Assembly (NCBI GenBank): GCA_050953005.1
Contig: JBMNLV010000006.1
Location: 62,001 to 126,000, forward strand
Length of the DNA stretch: 64,000 bases
Reading direction: 5' to 3'
Source of the DNA: UBA6115 sp050953005
Lineage (GTDB): Bacteria > Bacillota > Clostridia > Christensenellales > Aristaeellaceae
Every line of letters starts with the position of its first letter. Position 1 is the stretch's first letter. Positions 7,643 through 18,900 of this stretch are shown here, piece by piece. The position numbers were made by a program, and so were the translations under genes. The notes below the pieces were generated by a model that saw only the letters and a list, made by a program, of their open reading frames with translations, had not been told where the DNA came from and ran no database searches.

Positions 7643-7925
7643 TATCTGAACTGATATTCGGCGACGGAGTAAATGGCGAGGATGATGCCCGGAATGGCTC
7701 ATTTTGTGCGATTGTGGCGACTTTACACGATAACAAGAGGAAACCCCCACCTATCTAAAAGACAGCAGGCCGGGAAATTGCCTTAAAATGTGAAATGTGC
7801 CCATCCCAGGTAGCTGGCGGATATATTGAATATTGGTCGCTGGCGGGTAGGTTACAAAAGATATGTAATTTAGAAATCCGGCCTCTCGATTTAGTTAGGT
7901 ATATCAAGGCTTCCAAGGCGAAATT

Positions 7926-7961
7926 CTGACCCCAATTTTGACCCCAAATGTTACCCCAAAC
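7926..7961. promoter_or_regulatory. Right arm-type integrase binding sites (putative)
   Basis: Three direct repeats at 12-bp period: GACCCC at 7928 and 7940 and TACCCC at 7952. They have the same orientation and nearly the same distance to the core as the left set. Confidence 0.6.
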
Positions 7962-8012
7962 ACAATAAAACGCTATGGAACGCAAAAAACGCTAAAAACC
8001 GGGATAGTTAAA

Positions 8013-8038
8013 TTCAAGTCTCGTCGACCGCACCAACA
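8013..8038 (+). repeat. attR core: second copy of the tRNA-Leu 3' end
   Basis: An exact 26-bp copy of 5645-5670. The upstream tRNA body is absent, so this is not a tRNA gene but the far boundary of the element. Confidence 0.85.
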
Positions 8039-8044
8039 GAGGCA

Positions 8045-8070
8045 CCGCGCTTGAAAAGCGAGGCGTTTTT
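8045..8070 (+). terminator. Probable ancestral terminator of tRNA-Leu
   Basis: A short GC-rich hairpin (cgct-tgaaa-agcg core with imperfect outer pairs) is followed by TTTTT at 8066-8070, starting 7 nt after the attR core. Before integration it would have lain just after the tRNA. Confidence 0.5.
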
Positions 8071-8308
8071 GTTGCAGGTTATGCATATTAAATGAATATG
8101 TCTTAAAATAGATAACAATGTAAGAAATCGTTCTGAAGATTTAATAGGCTTGAACCTTTCAAGACTATGCAATACTTTACTATCCTGATATATGAGTTTA
8201 TCTGAAAAGTCCTACAATAAAATCACTCCGATCCTGCTTTACTCCATGTATTAAACGGCACCAAATAGTTAATAAAAATTCGTTCATATATTGTTAATAC
8301 AATAAAAG

Positions 8309-8337
8309 TTGACCTTGTTGTACAAACATGATATAAA
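8309..8337 (+). promoter_or_regulatory. Promoter upstream of the acidic repeat protein
   Basis: TTGACC (8309-8314) and TATAAA (8332-8337) with a 17-bp spacer in an AT-rich region. A second possible promoter with TTGACA at 8432-8437 is followed by weak or badly spaced -10 boxes (taccat at 17 bp, tataat at 23 bp). Confidence 0.5.
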
Positions 8338-8367
8338 CATTGCGGGATGTTTATGGGGGAGGAGAGG

Positions 8368-8493
8368 ATGAGTTGCCGGTTTCGCTTTGTACTACGAAGA
8401 CGAAATAAAATCAAAAATAGTGCAAAGCATATTGACATACCGCTCCTCTTTAATTACCATTATAATCTTGGTCAAAAACAATTCGTTTTGTAA
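8368..8493 (+). CDS. Possible 41-codon upstream ORF
   Basis: ATG 8368 follows a strong GGGAGGAGAGG site and opens a basic 41-codon frame (MSCRFRFVLRRRNK…) ending at TAA 8491-8493, between the promoter at 8309 and the next gene. No family is recognised. The strong ribosome site is the only support. It could be a leader peptide or chance. Confidence 0.25.
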   Translation: MSCRFRFVLRRRNKIKNSAKHIDIPLLFNYHYNLGQKQFVL

Positions 8494-8537
8494 AAAGCCA
8501 AGCGCGCATTTGAAATAGGTTGGAGGTTAAGTAATTC

Positions 8538-9824
8538 ATGAAACTGAAAAGAAAGACAGCTTTGATTGTTGCGTTTGTGTTTGTCAGTCTTCTGGTTTTG
8601 TCATCAACAGTCGGTATGTTACATGCGGCAGCACAGCCAACGCTGGCACATACCTGTTCTTTCTATAGTGCGGACCGTCAATTGATTGACAGTATTGACC
8701 TTGAAGAAGGGCAAGTCCTTTCATCCATTTGGCCTCCCGAGATTGCCGGCATGAGATTCTCTCACTGGTATCGGGTGGATATCCTTTTTCAGGGGAATCC
8801 TGAGAAGGAGTATTATTTTAATACCCCGGTCACGGAGCCCGTTTACCTGATGGCGTACTATGTTGATGAAGAGTCAGTAAACGAAGAGCCTGTCGTTGAA
8901 GAACCCGCTGCTGAAGAACCCGTAGCTGATGAGTCCATGGCTGATGAGACTACAGTTGATGAGTTCGTAGCTGAAGAGCCTGTAGCCGAAGAAGAACCTG
9001 TTGCCGAAGAGCCTGCTTCTGAAGAACCCGTTGCTGATGAGTTCGTAGCTGAGGAGCCTGTTGCTGAGGAGCCTGTTGCTGAAGAAGAGCCTGTTGCTGA
9101 AGAGCCAGTTACTGAAGAATCCGCAGATGATGAGCCCATGGCTGACGAGACTGCAGCTGATGAGTTCGTAGCTGAAGAGCCTGTAGCTGAAGACGAACCT
9201 GTAGCCGAAGAAGAACTTGTTGTTGAAGAGCCAGTTACTGAAGAATCCGCAGATGATGAGCCCATGGCTGACGAGACTGCAGCTGATGAGTTCGTAGCTG
9301 AAGAGCCTGTAGCTGAAGACGAGCCTGTAGCCGAAGAAGAACCTGTTGCTGAAGAGCCTGTAGTTGAGGAACCTGTTGCTGAAGAGCCTGCTTCTGAAGA
9401 ACCCGTTGCTGATGAGTTCGTAGCTGAAGAGCCTGTTGCTGAAGAATCCGTAGCTGATGAGTCCATGGTTGAAGAATCTGTATCCGAGGAGCTCGTGGCT
9501 GAGGAACCCCGTGTCTTCCTGAAGGAAGAAATTGACGCCATGTATCCCAACCGCAAGGTAAGCTTCTACGCTACCTGGGGCAGCAAACCCGTGCCTGAGA
9601 TGGGGGATCAGATCACCATCCATGCCGAGCTGTCGGGCTATGAGGGGCTGGAATATATCATCCGCTGGCAGGTGAAGTATACTGCCGATGACCAGGAGGA
9701 ATGGCAGGATATGGGCATCACGGGCGATGCCTGTACGCTTGTCCTTACTGAGCAAAATCTCGACTGGCTGTTCCGGGTGGCGGTTGACATAATCGATGTT
9801 GAGGATATAATAGATATTGAATAA
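8538..9824 (+). CDS. Secreted acidic EEPVAEE-repeat protein
   Basis: A 428-residue exported protein. The signal peptide spans about residues 1-33 (LIVAFVFVSLLVLSSTVGMLHAAA). Residues ~38-112 resemble an InlB/Listeria-Bacteroides-type beta module (HTCSFYSADRQLIDSI … FSHWYRVD … VYLMAYYVDEE). Residues ~113-325 are low-complexity repeats of EEPVAEE, DEFVAEE and ADESMADE types, extremely acidic. A C-terminal ~95-residue Ig-like domain follows (VSFYATWGSKPVP … WRVAVDI-like end). There is no LPXTG or membrane anchor. GGAGG upstream sets the start. It probably belongs with the giant surface protein downstream. The acidic spacer may bind Ca2+ or act as an extended stalk (inference). Confidence 0.8.
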   Translation: MKLKRKTALIVAFVFVSLLVLSSTVGMLHAAAQPTLAHTCSFYSADRQLIDSIDLEEGQVLSSIWPPEIAGMRFSHWYRVDILFQGNPEKEYYFNTPVTEPVYLMAYYVDEESVNEEPVVEEPAAEEPVADESMADETTVDEFVAEEPVAEEEPVAEEPASEEPVADEFVAEEPVAEEPVAEEEPVAEEPVTEESADDEPMADETAADEFVAEEPVAEDEPVAEEELVVEEPVTEESADDEPMADETAADEFVAEEPVAEDEPVAEEEPVAEEPVVEEPVAEEPASEEPVADEFVAEEPVAEESVADESMVEESVSEELVAEEPRVFLKEEIDAMYPNRKVSFYATWGSKPVPEMGDQITIHAELSGYEGLEYIIRWQVKYTADDQEEWQDMGITGDACTLVLTEQNLDWLFRVAVDIIDVEDIIDIE

Positions 9825-9860
9825 GGCAAGGCCAGGCGCAAGCCTGGCTGTTATGCCTTA
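9822..9860 (+). terminator. Two-part hairpin after the acidic repeat protein
   Basis: Inner stem gccaggc/gcctggc (9831-9837 with 9842-9848) and outer stem taaggca/tgcctta (9822-9828 with 9854-9860). No proper T-tract follows, so it may be an attenuator or partial terminator ahead of the giant gene. Confidence 0.5.
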
Positions 9861-9927
9861 TATATATTGCAACTTGTTATGATAGACGGAACATTTGCTC
9901 TGGAGGATACAGGGGGAGGATAAAGGG

Positions 9928-12900
9928 ATGAATAACAGGCTTCGGAAATTTACAGCGTTGGCCCTCACTGCCGTGATGCTGTTTTCCATGCTTCCCATAG
10001 ATGTGCTGGCGGCGCTGATTACCACGGATTACACCCAGGGCGTATCTTTGCGGAGCATCATTCCTACGAATCCGCCGGTGTATACCCGCACCTACACATT
10101 TGAGGCGAACGGCGAAACGGTTGATACGCAGATCGTCAAAGACGGCGAGTATTTGACAGAGCCGGAGGTACCGAGAAAAACGGACCATCGTTTTACCGGA
10201 TGGTATGTCGGGAACGAACAGCTGCTCTTTGGGCCCTCCAATCCCATATCTGTCACACAAACGGAGACAATTGCCGCCATAGCCCGGTTTGAACCGGTTT
10301 ACTATGTCTTTTTTATGAGCAGCGCGGGCGCCACTGCCAGCGTTTACAGAACCAAAGCAGGTGTCACGGGCGACCTGATTCCTACCGGCGATGTTGTGCT
10401 GCCGATCGACTCCACGCAGGCAGTCACCGGCTGGTATAAAAACCGGGCGCTGACCGATGGCCCGGTCGGCGAGAATTACACCGTTGGGACAGCCAATCAG
10501 CAGCTCTGGCCCAAAATCGAATCGGGCAATTATATCTATTTTGTTTCAGGCCATCAGGCCAATTATGTCGCGCCCAAGTTTGTGCCGCCGGGGGCTGCCA
10601 CACAGGCGCCGAACGTGACGATGACGCGCCCGGGCTACACTTTCAGCCATTGGTCGCTGAGCGATAAAGGCCCGGCTTATACCTTTGGCCAGCCGATTAC
10701 CGGCGATATTACGCTGTACGCTGTCTGGACGCCGGTTTCTACGAATTACACCGTCGTTTTTTGGAAACAATCCATCAGCGACAGCAAAAACGCCGCCGAC
10801 AGCGACAAAACCTACGATTTCGCGGGCACATCGGTCGTGCGCCAGGCGATAACGGGAACCTCGGTGTCCCCGACCTCCGCGGACATGGCGATGAATTATA
10901 ACGGTTTCCATTACAATGCTGCCAAATCCGTGTCCAAGATTGTCAATGGCGACGGCACCACCATTTTGAATGTTTACTACGACAGAAACCTGCTGACAAT
11001 GGTCTTCCAGCAGGGGCCTTCTCAGTATTCATCACGATTCACCACAGTTGCCACATATACCGGGCTTTACGGTCAGTCGCTGGCGCAAAACGGTTACAGC
11101 TTTATGAATGGCTATAACTGGCAAGAGTACATGTACGGCAGATACTATACAAAGGTAACCTTCCTGGACGCTTTTATCTATGACGACCTGAACGCCGAGT
11201 CCCATACCTATCCCAAAGATTATTTGGTTCTCAGAAGCTGGTCTGATGAAACCGGGCTGCATTATATCTATCATTACAAGCAAAATCTTGACGGCACTTA
11301 CAATTACCCGGACGCGCCGAACAACACCAACAGGTCAAACTATTCTTACTTTACTATGACAAACAAATATGTTGGCTTTACGGTAGCGTATTTTTACTCC
11401 ACTTATTATTCTACCTGGCAGCCGACGGCGCCCGGAAAAACAGAGTATTACGGGCTCAGGGATCTCCATATCCTCCATACGCGCAACGCCTACACACTGT
11501 CTTTCTACAATGTTAACGCGGTTGACAGGGAGGTAACCGTTCTATTTGAACAGCCTTTAAGCTCGTTTGTCGGCTATGTTCCCCAATCCAGGCCGGTCGG
11601 CATGCCGGAGGGCTATACGTTTGAGGGCTGGTATAAGGATGAAGCCTGTACGCAGCCCATGGATTTCGCGACTGGAAAAATGGGCGTCGGCGACCTGATG
11701 GTATATGCCAAGTGGGATCCTCCGCATGTGCATGCCACCGTGTATCAGTCCATGAGCGCGGGCGCAGCCTCCACGACGCACACGCTGCCCTATAACGAAC
11801 CCATCTACCAGACGCTCTTTCCTACTGTACAGGACGTGTACGGGCATACCCTTTTCGTAGGCGATCCCAATACCGTCATCACAGTGCCGGCCAACTACAG
11901 ATGGGTCGCGTGGACCACCAAGGAAAACGGTGTTTATACTACCTTTAACTTTGCTACAAAGCTGACGCAGGACATTGAGCTGTACCCCTATTACGTCAGC
12001 GTACAGAATTATAGCGTGACCTATTCTCCCGGCGCGGGTACCGGAACGGTCGTTGACTACAGAACGTACCTCGAAGGCTCATACGCGGATGTTCTGCCGG
12101 GCACCATCACGCCGCCCGCCGGGCAGGTCTTCCTGGGCTGGAAGCTTTCCGGTGATGAAAGCGGCAAGATCTATGTTGCCAATGACAAGATCTTTATCGA
12201 CGGCAACAAAACCCTGACCGCTGTCTTCGGTCCCAAACTCCAGGCCCGGCTGACCTACAAGGCCAACGGCGGTCAAGGCAACGACGTTGTATACAACCTC
12301 CTGAACAATCAGACCCACACCATCATTGAGAATCCTTCCTATACAAAGGCAGGATATCAGTTCATTGGCTGGAATACCGCCCCCATGGGCGTCGGACTGT
12401 GGTATATGCCCGGCGTGAACGTGCTGGTGGATGGGCAGGATAACGTCCTGTACGCTCAGTGGGAGCAGCTCATTATCGTTACCGCCCAAAAGGGCTGGAA
12501 CTTCTTGCCTCCGGGCAGCGACAGGCCGGATATCTGGTTTACGCTGTACCGCAAATACGCTGATAACAGCGAGGTTCCCGTAGGCACCAAAAAGGTTGAG
12601 AGCGCCACCGTATACTGGGAAAACCAGCCGTACACCAATGGCTATGGATTTGAATACGAGTACTATGTAAAAGAAACGGATGCCTCCGGCGCGGACTATG
12701 TCCCGCCCAGCTTTACCAAGCTGGAGGAAGGCTTGACCGTTACCAATACCTATCAGTTTGTTGACTTCACTGTCAACAAGGTCTGGGCGGGGGATCATCT
12801 GCCCGCTGTCAAGCCTTCGATTACGGTGCAATTGCAGGTCAGCGTTGCGGGCGGCGCTTTTGTGGATCAGGGCGCCCCGGTCCTTATGACCGACGGCACC

Positions 12901-15900
12901 ACCAGCTACACCTGGTACGATCTGCCCCTTGAGGACAGCCAGCGCCGCTCCTTGAGCTATCGGGCGGTTGAGACCGTTACGCCGGAAAGCTATCTGGTGG
13001 CATATCAACACAGCGCAACCGGCACGACCATCACCAATACCTATCAAACCACCAGCTATACAGCAATCAAGGAATGGAGAGACCCGAACAACCTGAAGCC
13101 TTCAGGGGAAGCGTGGCCGTCCATTCAGCTGCAACTGTATCAGGACGGCAACGCCTATGGCGGCTATAAATTCGTGCCTGAGCAGACGGGAAATTCTTTT
13201 TCACACACCTGGACAAAGCTGCCCGCGCTAAAAGCCAACGGCACCCCGCATGTTTATACGGCGCGGGAAGTGGTGGTGCCTCCGCGGTATAAGATGACGC
13301 TGGTGGATATTGCGGGCCAGACCACCATCACCAACACATTAAGCCGTGACTCTTTAACCGGCACCAAATACTGGGTGGGGGAAGCGCCTCCCGCGGGCGC
13401 GAGCGTCACGCTGCAGCTGTATCAGACCATTCGGGGTGAGAACCCCACGGTACACAGAGTGGCCTGGGGCGAGCCTGTCACCATTACCGCGGCGAATAAC
13501 TGGCAGCATACCTGGACGGGGATGCCCTCCGTTGACGACCCGGCCAACCCAACCGTGGACTATGAGTACGAGATCGCGGAAGCCGCGGCGCCTGCCGGCT
13601 ATTATTATGACACCGCAAGCTCGGCCAGTCTGTATGTGACCAACGTGTCCCAAACCACCAGCTTCACCGCCACCAAGTCCTGGGTGGACGGTATCAACAA
13701 CCGCCCGCAAGCCGTTACGCTCTATCTGGAGCGCAGCACGGATGGCGTTAACTGGAATCGGGTAACGGGTACGAATTATGAGCTGACGACAGCGGATTAC
13801 AACCAGCATACCTGGACAGGGCTTACCCGCTTCGCCTCCTGGGATGCGGACAATATCAATGCGCGGGTGGAGTATCAGTACCGGGTGCGGGAGGAGGAGG
13901 TTGCCAACTACGAAACCACCTATCCCGACAACAACACGGTCAAAAACAAATATCTGATTCCTCAGCGCACCATTACCATCACCAAGAAGTGGATTGGCGG
14001 GCCAAGCGCCGACCATGTCGCGCCTGCCCTGCATCTGTGGCGCAGATTTACCGATAACAGCGTAAAAGAGCTTGCCCCGAATGAATACACGCGCGCCGAA
14101 GAAGTGACAGTGGACACCGGAACAACCACCAACAATAAAACATATACCTATACCTACAGCGGCCTTTCCGATACGGATGCCGATGGCAACAAGTATTTGT
14201 ACGGTTTTACGGAAGACCCGGTCGCGGGCTACGAGATGACGCTCAGCAACCCCTACCTGCTCAATGGGGTATGGTACGCGCTGCCCGGCAGCGTCATTGA
14301 AAACGCCTATCAGGTGCCAAAGACCGTCAGCCTCTCTGCCACGAAGTTGTGGGTCGGTGGCCCGCAAAGCGACCATCAGCGCGTGAAGCTGAGCATCTGG
14401 CGCACAACCGACGATGTCGAGAACCCCGTCGGGCCCATCACCATGGAGGAGGCTGAATGGTTCCAGGCGACTGTGACCCCGATGGTGGGGCCGTCCAACA
14501 CATTTACCGGTTTCTGGCCAAACCTTGCGCAGACCGATATCAACGGCAATCCGTATACATATTTCTTTATCGAGGATAATGAACCCACCAATTATACTCG
14601 CGTCTACAACCGGTATATTGAAGTAAACGGCGTGCAGTACGCCCACAACGGCGCGACGGTGACCAATACCTATACCTCGCCTGATACCACGGTAACGGCT
14701 GCCAAGCTGTGGCAAAACGGCATTGAGGCCGACCATACCGCGGTACCTTTAAAACTCTATCGCAAAATCGAGGGGGGCACCCTGGGGCTGGTTACGGGGG
14801 TATCGCCTGTCGTCAGCCCCGCCTCAGGCACATCCGGCCGGTTTGATTATACCTGGACGGTGCCGCAAAACGACACGGACGGAAATCCCTACACTTATTA
14901 CTTCTCAGAGGATGAACAGGCCAACTATACCCGTACCTATTCCGCCTCTGAAACGATCGATGGGATTTTGTGCGCACCGAACGGCGCGTATGTAACCAAC
15001 AGCTACGTATCGCCCAAGACCAGCGTAACAGCCGTTAAAACCTGGGTCAACGGCGCGCAAGCCGATCATGTCGCTGTGCCCCTGACGCTGTACCGAAAGG
15101 TTGAAAACGGCGCGCTGGAGGAAGTGACGGGGAAGGCCTATACCCTCAGTCCTTCCACGGAAACGGCAAGCCAGTTCACCTATACCTGGGCTGACCTGGA
15201 TCAGACCGACATCTACGGCAATGCCTATACCTACTACTTCAAGGAGAAGGAGGTCACAGGCTATACCCGTGCATATCAAAGCCCGTATGAAACGGACTAC
15301 GGTCTTGCCGGCACAGCCGTGACCAATACCTATGTCCAGCCCACGGGCGAAATCACCGGCGCCAAGCACTGGGTCGACATCAACCCGGATACGCCTGTGC
15401 CCACGGTATATATGAAGCTCTATCGCAGCACCAATCCCGTCGCTACGGAGGCGGAGATGGAAGCTGTACCGGATTTAGGCCTGATTACCGTTGACGCCAG
15501 TACGCCCAAGACGCAGGATGAGTGGTACCCGGAAATCTATTCATCCTTCTTCTCCTGGAGCAATATCCACCTGAACTCGCTGTCTGGCGAACCCTATTAC
15601 TTCTTTGTGAAGGAAGTTAATGCAGCCGGCGACCCCTATGTGCCTGCGAATTTCGAAAAATATGAGTACGGCACGGAGATACACAACGTCTATAAAGCCC
15701 AGGGCAGCTTTACGCCCCAGGTGACCAAGGCGCTGGCAGGCCGTCCCTTGAAGGCGGACGAGTTCGAGTTTGAACTGGTTGAGTTATGGACGCCTCAGGG
15801 AGAGTCTGAACCCTGGGAGCTGCAATATGAAGTTGTCACCAATGACGCGGATGGCAACATCATCTTCAGTCCTCTTGATTATTCTTCTTCCCATGCGGGC

Positions 15901-18900
15901 GACTCCTATCACTTTCTCATTCGTGAAATCGTGCCGGAACCTGCGGAAACAGGCATGGCGTATGACCCGCTGGAGATTGAGCTGACCGTCAATGTCGCCG
16001 CCATTGACGCGTATGATGGCGTTCTGGCTGTAACGGGCACCTATTCCGGTGACAAAACATTCAACAACACTTATACTGCCGCAGGCTCCCTGCCCGCCCG
16101 GACCTGGGCGACCAAGGAGCTGCAGGGGCGCGCTTTGCAGGCCGGGGAGTTCAGCTATGAACTCAGGCTGCAGGGCAGTACCGATGTGCTGCAAACCAGG
16201 ACAAACGCCGCTGATGGTTCCATTGTCTTTGGTGATAATGAAGATGAAATTAAATTTACGCAGGAGGATATTGGCAAGTCTTATATCTACACCGTTAACG
16301 AAGTTATTCCTGTCTCCGGGGAGAGCGGGATGGCTTATGATCCGACTATATTGCGTTTCATTGTGACGGTGGAAGATGCCGGAAACGGAGACTTAGACAT
16401 CACTTGGGCGCCGGAACGGGCTTCAAGCAAGTTTACCAACGTCTTTACCCCGGATCCCCGCGCTTTGATCACCAAGAAGGCAAGTCAGACCCTGTGGTCA
16501 GCGCCCGGCACGGTGACGTACACGTACACGGTGACGAACACAGGCAACGTGCCGCTGACCAATGTGGCGGTGGCAGATGATAAGCTTGGTGCGGTCACGC
16601 TGAACAAGACGACGCTGGGCATTGGTGAAAGCGCAACAGGCACGAAGACGTATAACGTGACGCAGGCGGACATTGACGCGGGCGCGCAGATTACCAACAC
16701 GGCGACCGTGACCGTGAGCGAAGCAGGTCTGCCGGAGACCACGGTCAGCGAGACGATCACCTTTGCGCAGACCCCCAAGGCGCAGGTGACGAAGGAAGCC
16801 GATCAAAGGGTGTGGTCGTCGCCCGGCACGGTGACATACACATACACGGTGAAGAATACGGGCAACGTGACGCTGACGGATGTAAAGGTCGCGGACGACA
16901 AGCTGGGCACAGTGGCGGAGAATGTCACGATCGGCGTAGGCCAGACCGGGACGTTTACGAAGACGTATAACGTGACGCAGTTGAATATCGACGCGGGCAC
17001 GCCGATCACGAACAAAATGACGGTGACGGCGGCCCAGAACAACTTCCCGACGACCGAGACGACGGAAACGATCACGTTCACGCTGTCGCCCGGGGTGAAG
17101 ATAGAAAAGAGCGCGGACAGGGCGACGTTTGCGGACGTTGGCGAAGAGATCGAATACACGGTCAAAGTGACAAACACGGGCAACGTGACGCTTCCCGGTG
17201 TACAAATCATAGACAGCCTTGTAGACCTGGAGACGGCGACGCCGACGGAATCATTGAACGCGAACGGCAAGCTGGACGTTAATGAGCAATGGACGTATGT
17301 GTACACGTATACCGTGAAACAGGACGACATGAACGCGGGTTTCATAACGAACAGCGCCAGGATCCCGAACCCTGACAATCCCGGCGGAAGCCCTGACGAT
17401 CCCGTCGCGAGCCATACATTGCAGGGCGAGCAGGATATCCGCGCCACGCTGACGAAGGTGGCTGATCCCGAAGTCGTTGATGAACCCGGGCTGGTGACCT
17501 ATACCTATACGGTGACGAACCCGGGCAACGTGACGCTGACGAATATAGTCTTGACAGATGACCTTCTTGGCGCGGTCACGCTGGACAAGCAGGATCTTGA
17601 TCCTGGCAAGGTCGCGACAGGCCAGCTGACGCATGACGTGACGCAGGCGGAGATCGACGCGGGCGCAGCGATCACGAACGTGGCGACGCTGACAGCGGAC
17701 CAGGGCATTCCGGAGACCAAGGACAGCGCGACGGTCACGTTTGACCGGACCACCGCGCTGACAGTGGAAAAGAGCGCGAACGTGAGCGGATTCTCCCAGG
17801 CCGGAGAGGCGATCACTTACACGGTCAAAGTGAAGAACACGGGCAACGTGACGCTTGAGAATGTTGTAGTGACAGATAGCCTTGTGCCGCTGGTGGCAAC
17901 GATGCGGGAGGAGTCTGTGGATGACAACGGGAAACTGGATGTAGGCGAGACGTGGGAATATACGTACGCGTATACCGTGAAACAGTCGGACGTTGACGCG
18001 GGGTATGTCAGGAACAGCGTGAAGGTGTCGCACCCGGACATTTCCGATAAGGTTGCCGAATTGAATATCACGGGCACCCGGACTCCATTGGCCGAGGTGT
18101 CGAAGACGGCGAGCCCCGAGACGCTGAACAAGCCGGGCAATGTGACGTATACATACGTAGTGACGAACACGGGCAACGTGACGCTGACGAATGTGAAGGT
18201 CGCTGACGACAAGCTTGGCGTAGTGGCAGAGAATGTCACGCTTGACGTAGGCCAGAGCAAGACGTTTACGAAGACGTACAGCGTGACGCAGATGGATATC
18301 GACGCGGCCCCGATGATCAAGAACATAGTGACGGTGACGGCGGACCAGTCCATTCCTGAGACCAGAGCTGAAGAGACGGTCACATTAACGCGGACCCCCG
18401 GCATGAAGGTGACGAAGAAGGCGAACAAGATGAACTTCACGTCGGTGGGCGAAACGATCACCTACACGGTCATCGTGGAGAACACGGGCAACGTGACGCA
18501 TGAGAACGTTGTAGCGGAAGACAGCCTGACGGACCTGTCGAAGATAACGCCTGTTGAGTCATTGAGCGCGAACGGGAAGCTTGACGTAGGCGAGACGTGG
18601 ACGTATGAGTACACGTATACCGTGAAGCAGTCGGACATGAACGCGGGCGTCATCGCGAACAGCGCGAGCGCGAGCAGCACGCAGGTTCCCGAGGATGACC
18701 CGGGCGCTCCGAGCGCGGATCATGACCTTCCGGGCGTTCAGGTCGTGTCGGCCGCGGTGAAGAAGGAAGCGGATCAGACGGTATGGGCAAAGCCCGGCAG
18801 AGTGACCTATACCTACAAGGTAAAGAACACGGGCAACGTGACGCTGACGGGCGTCGCGGTGACAGATGATATCCTGCAAAGCGGGGTAACGCTGGACAGT

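Larger units (their letters stand above)
5671..8038. mobile_element. Decayed integrative element in tRNA-Leu
   Basis: A 2.37-kb insertion between two copies of the tRNA-Leu 3' end. The inner flanks carry 12-bp-periodic GACCCC repeats 55 bp from the left core and 52 bp from the right core, which look like integrase arm-type sites. The only recombination gene left is the last ~44 codons of a tyrosine integrase. Cargo is a toxin tip and CPCC immunity-like genes, with lower GC than the flanking core genome. It is probably an internal-deletion remnant and not mobile on its own. Confidence 0.75.

Noticed and set aside
7780..7800. Apparent second integrase C-terminus (a GMGTFH-like string sharing atgtgcccat with the relic at the left end).
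   Set aside because: Only about 12 bp are shared, and its order relative to the att core is opposite to that expected for an integrase 3' end. Treated as coincidence or deep decay.
8011..8040. A second tRNA-Leu gene.
   Set aside because: Only the 3' 23 bases of the tRNA are present; D and anticodon arms are missing. It is the attR copy.
9895..9927. Alternative in-frame start for the giant protein.
   Set aside because: ATG 9895 has no Shine-Dalgarno and would place eleven charged residues before the signal peptide; ATG 9928 follows GGGGGAGGA.
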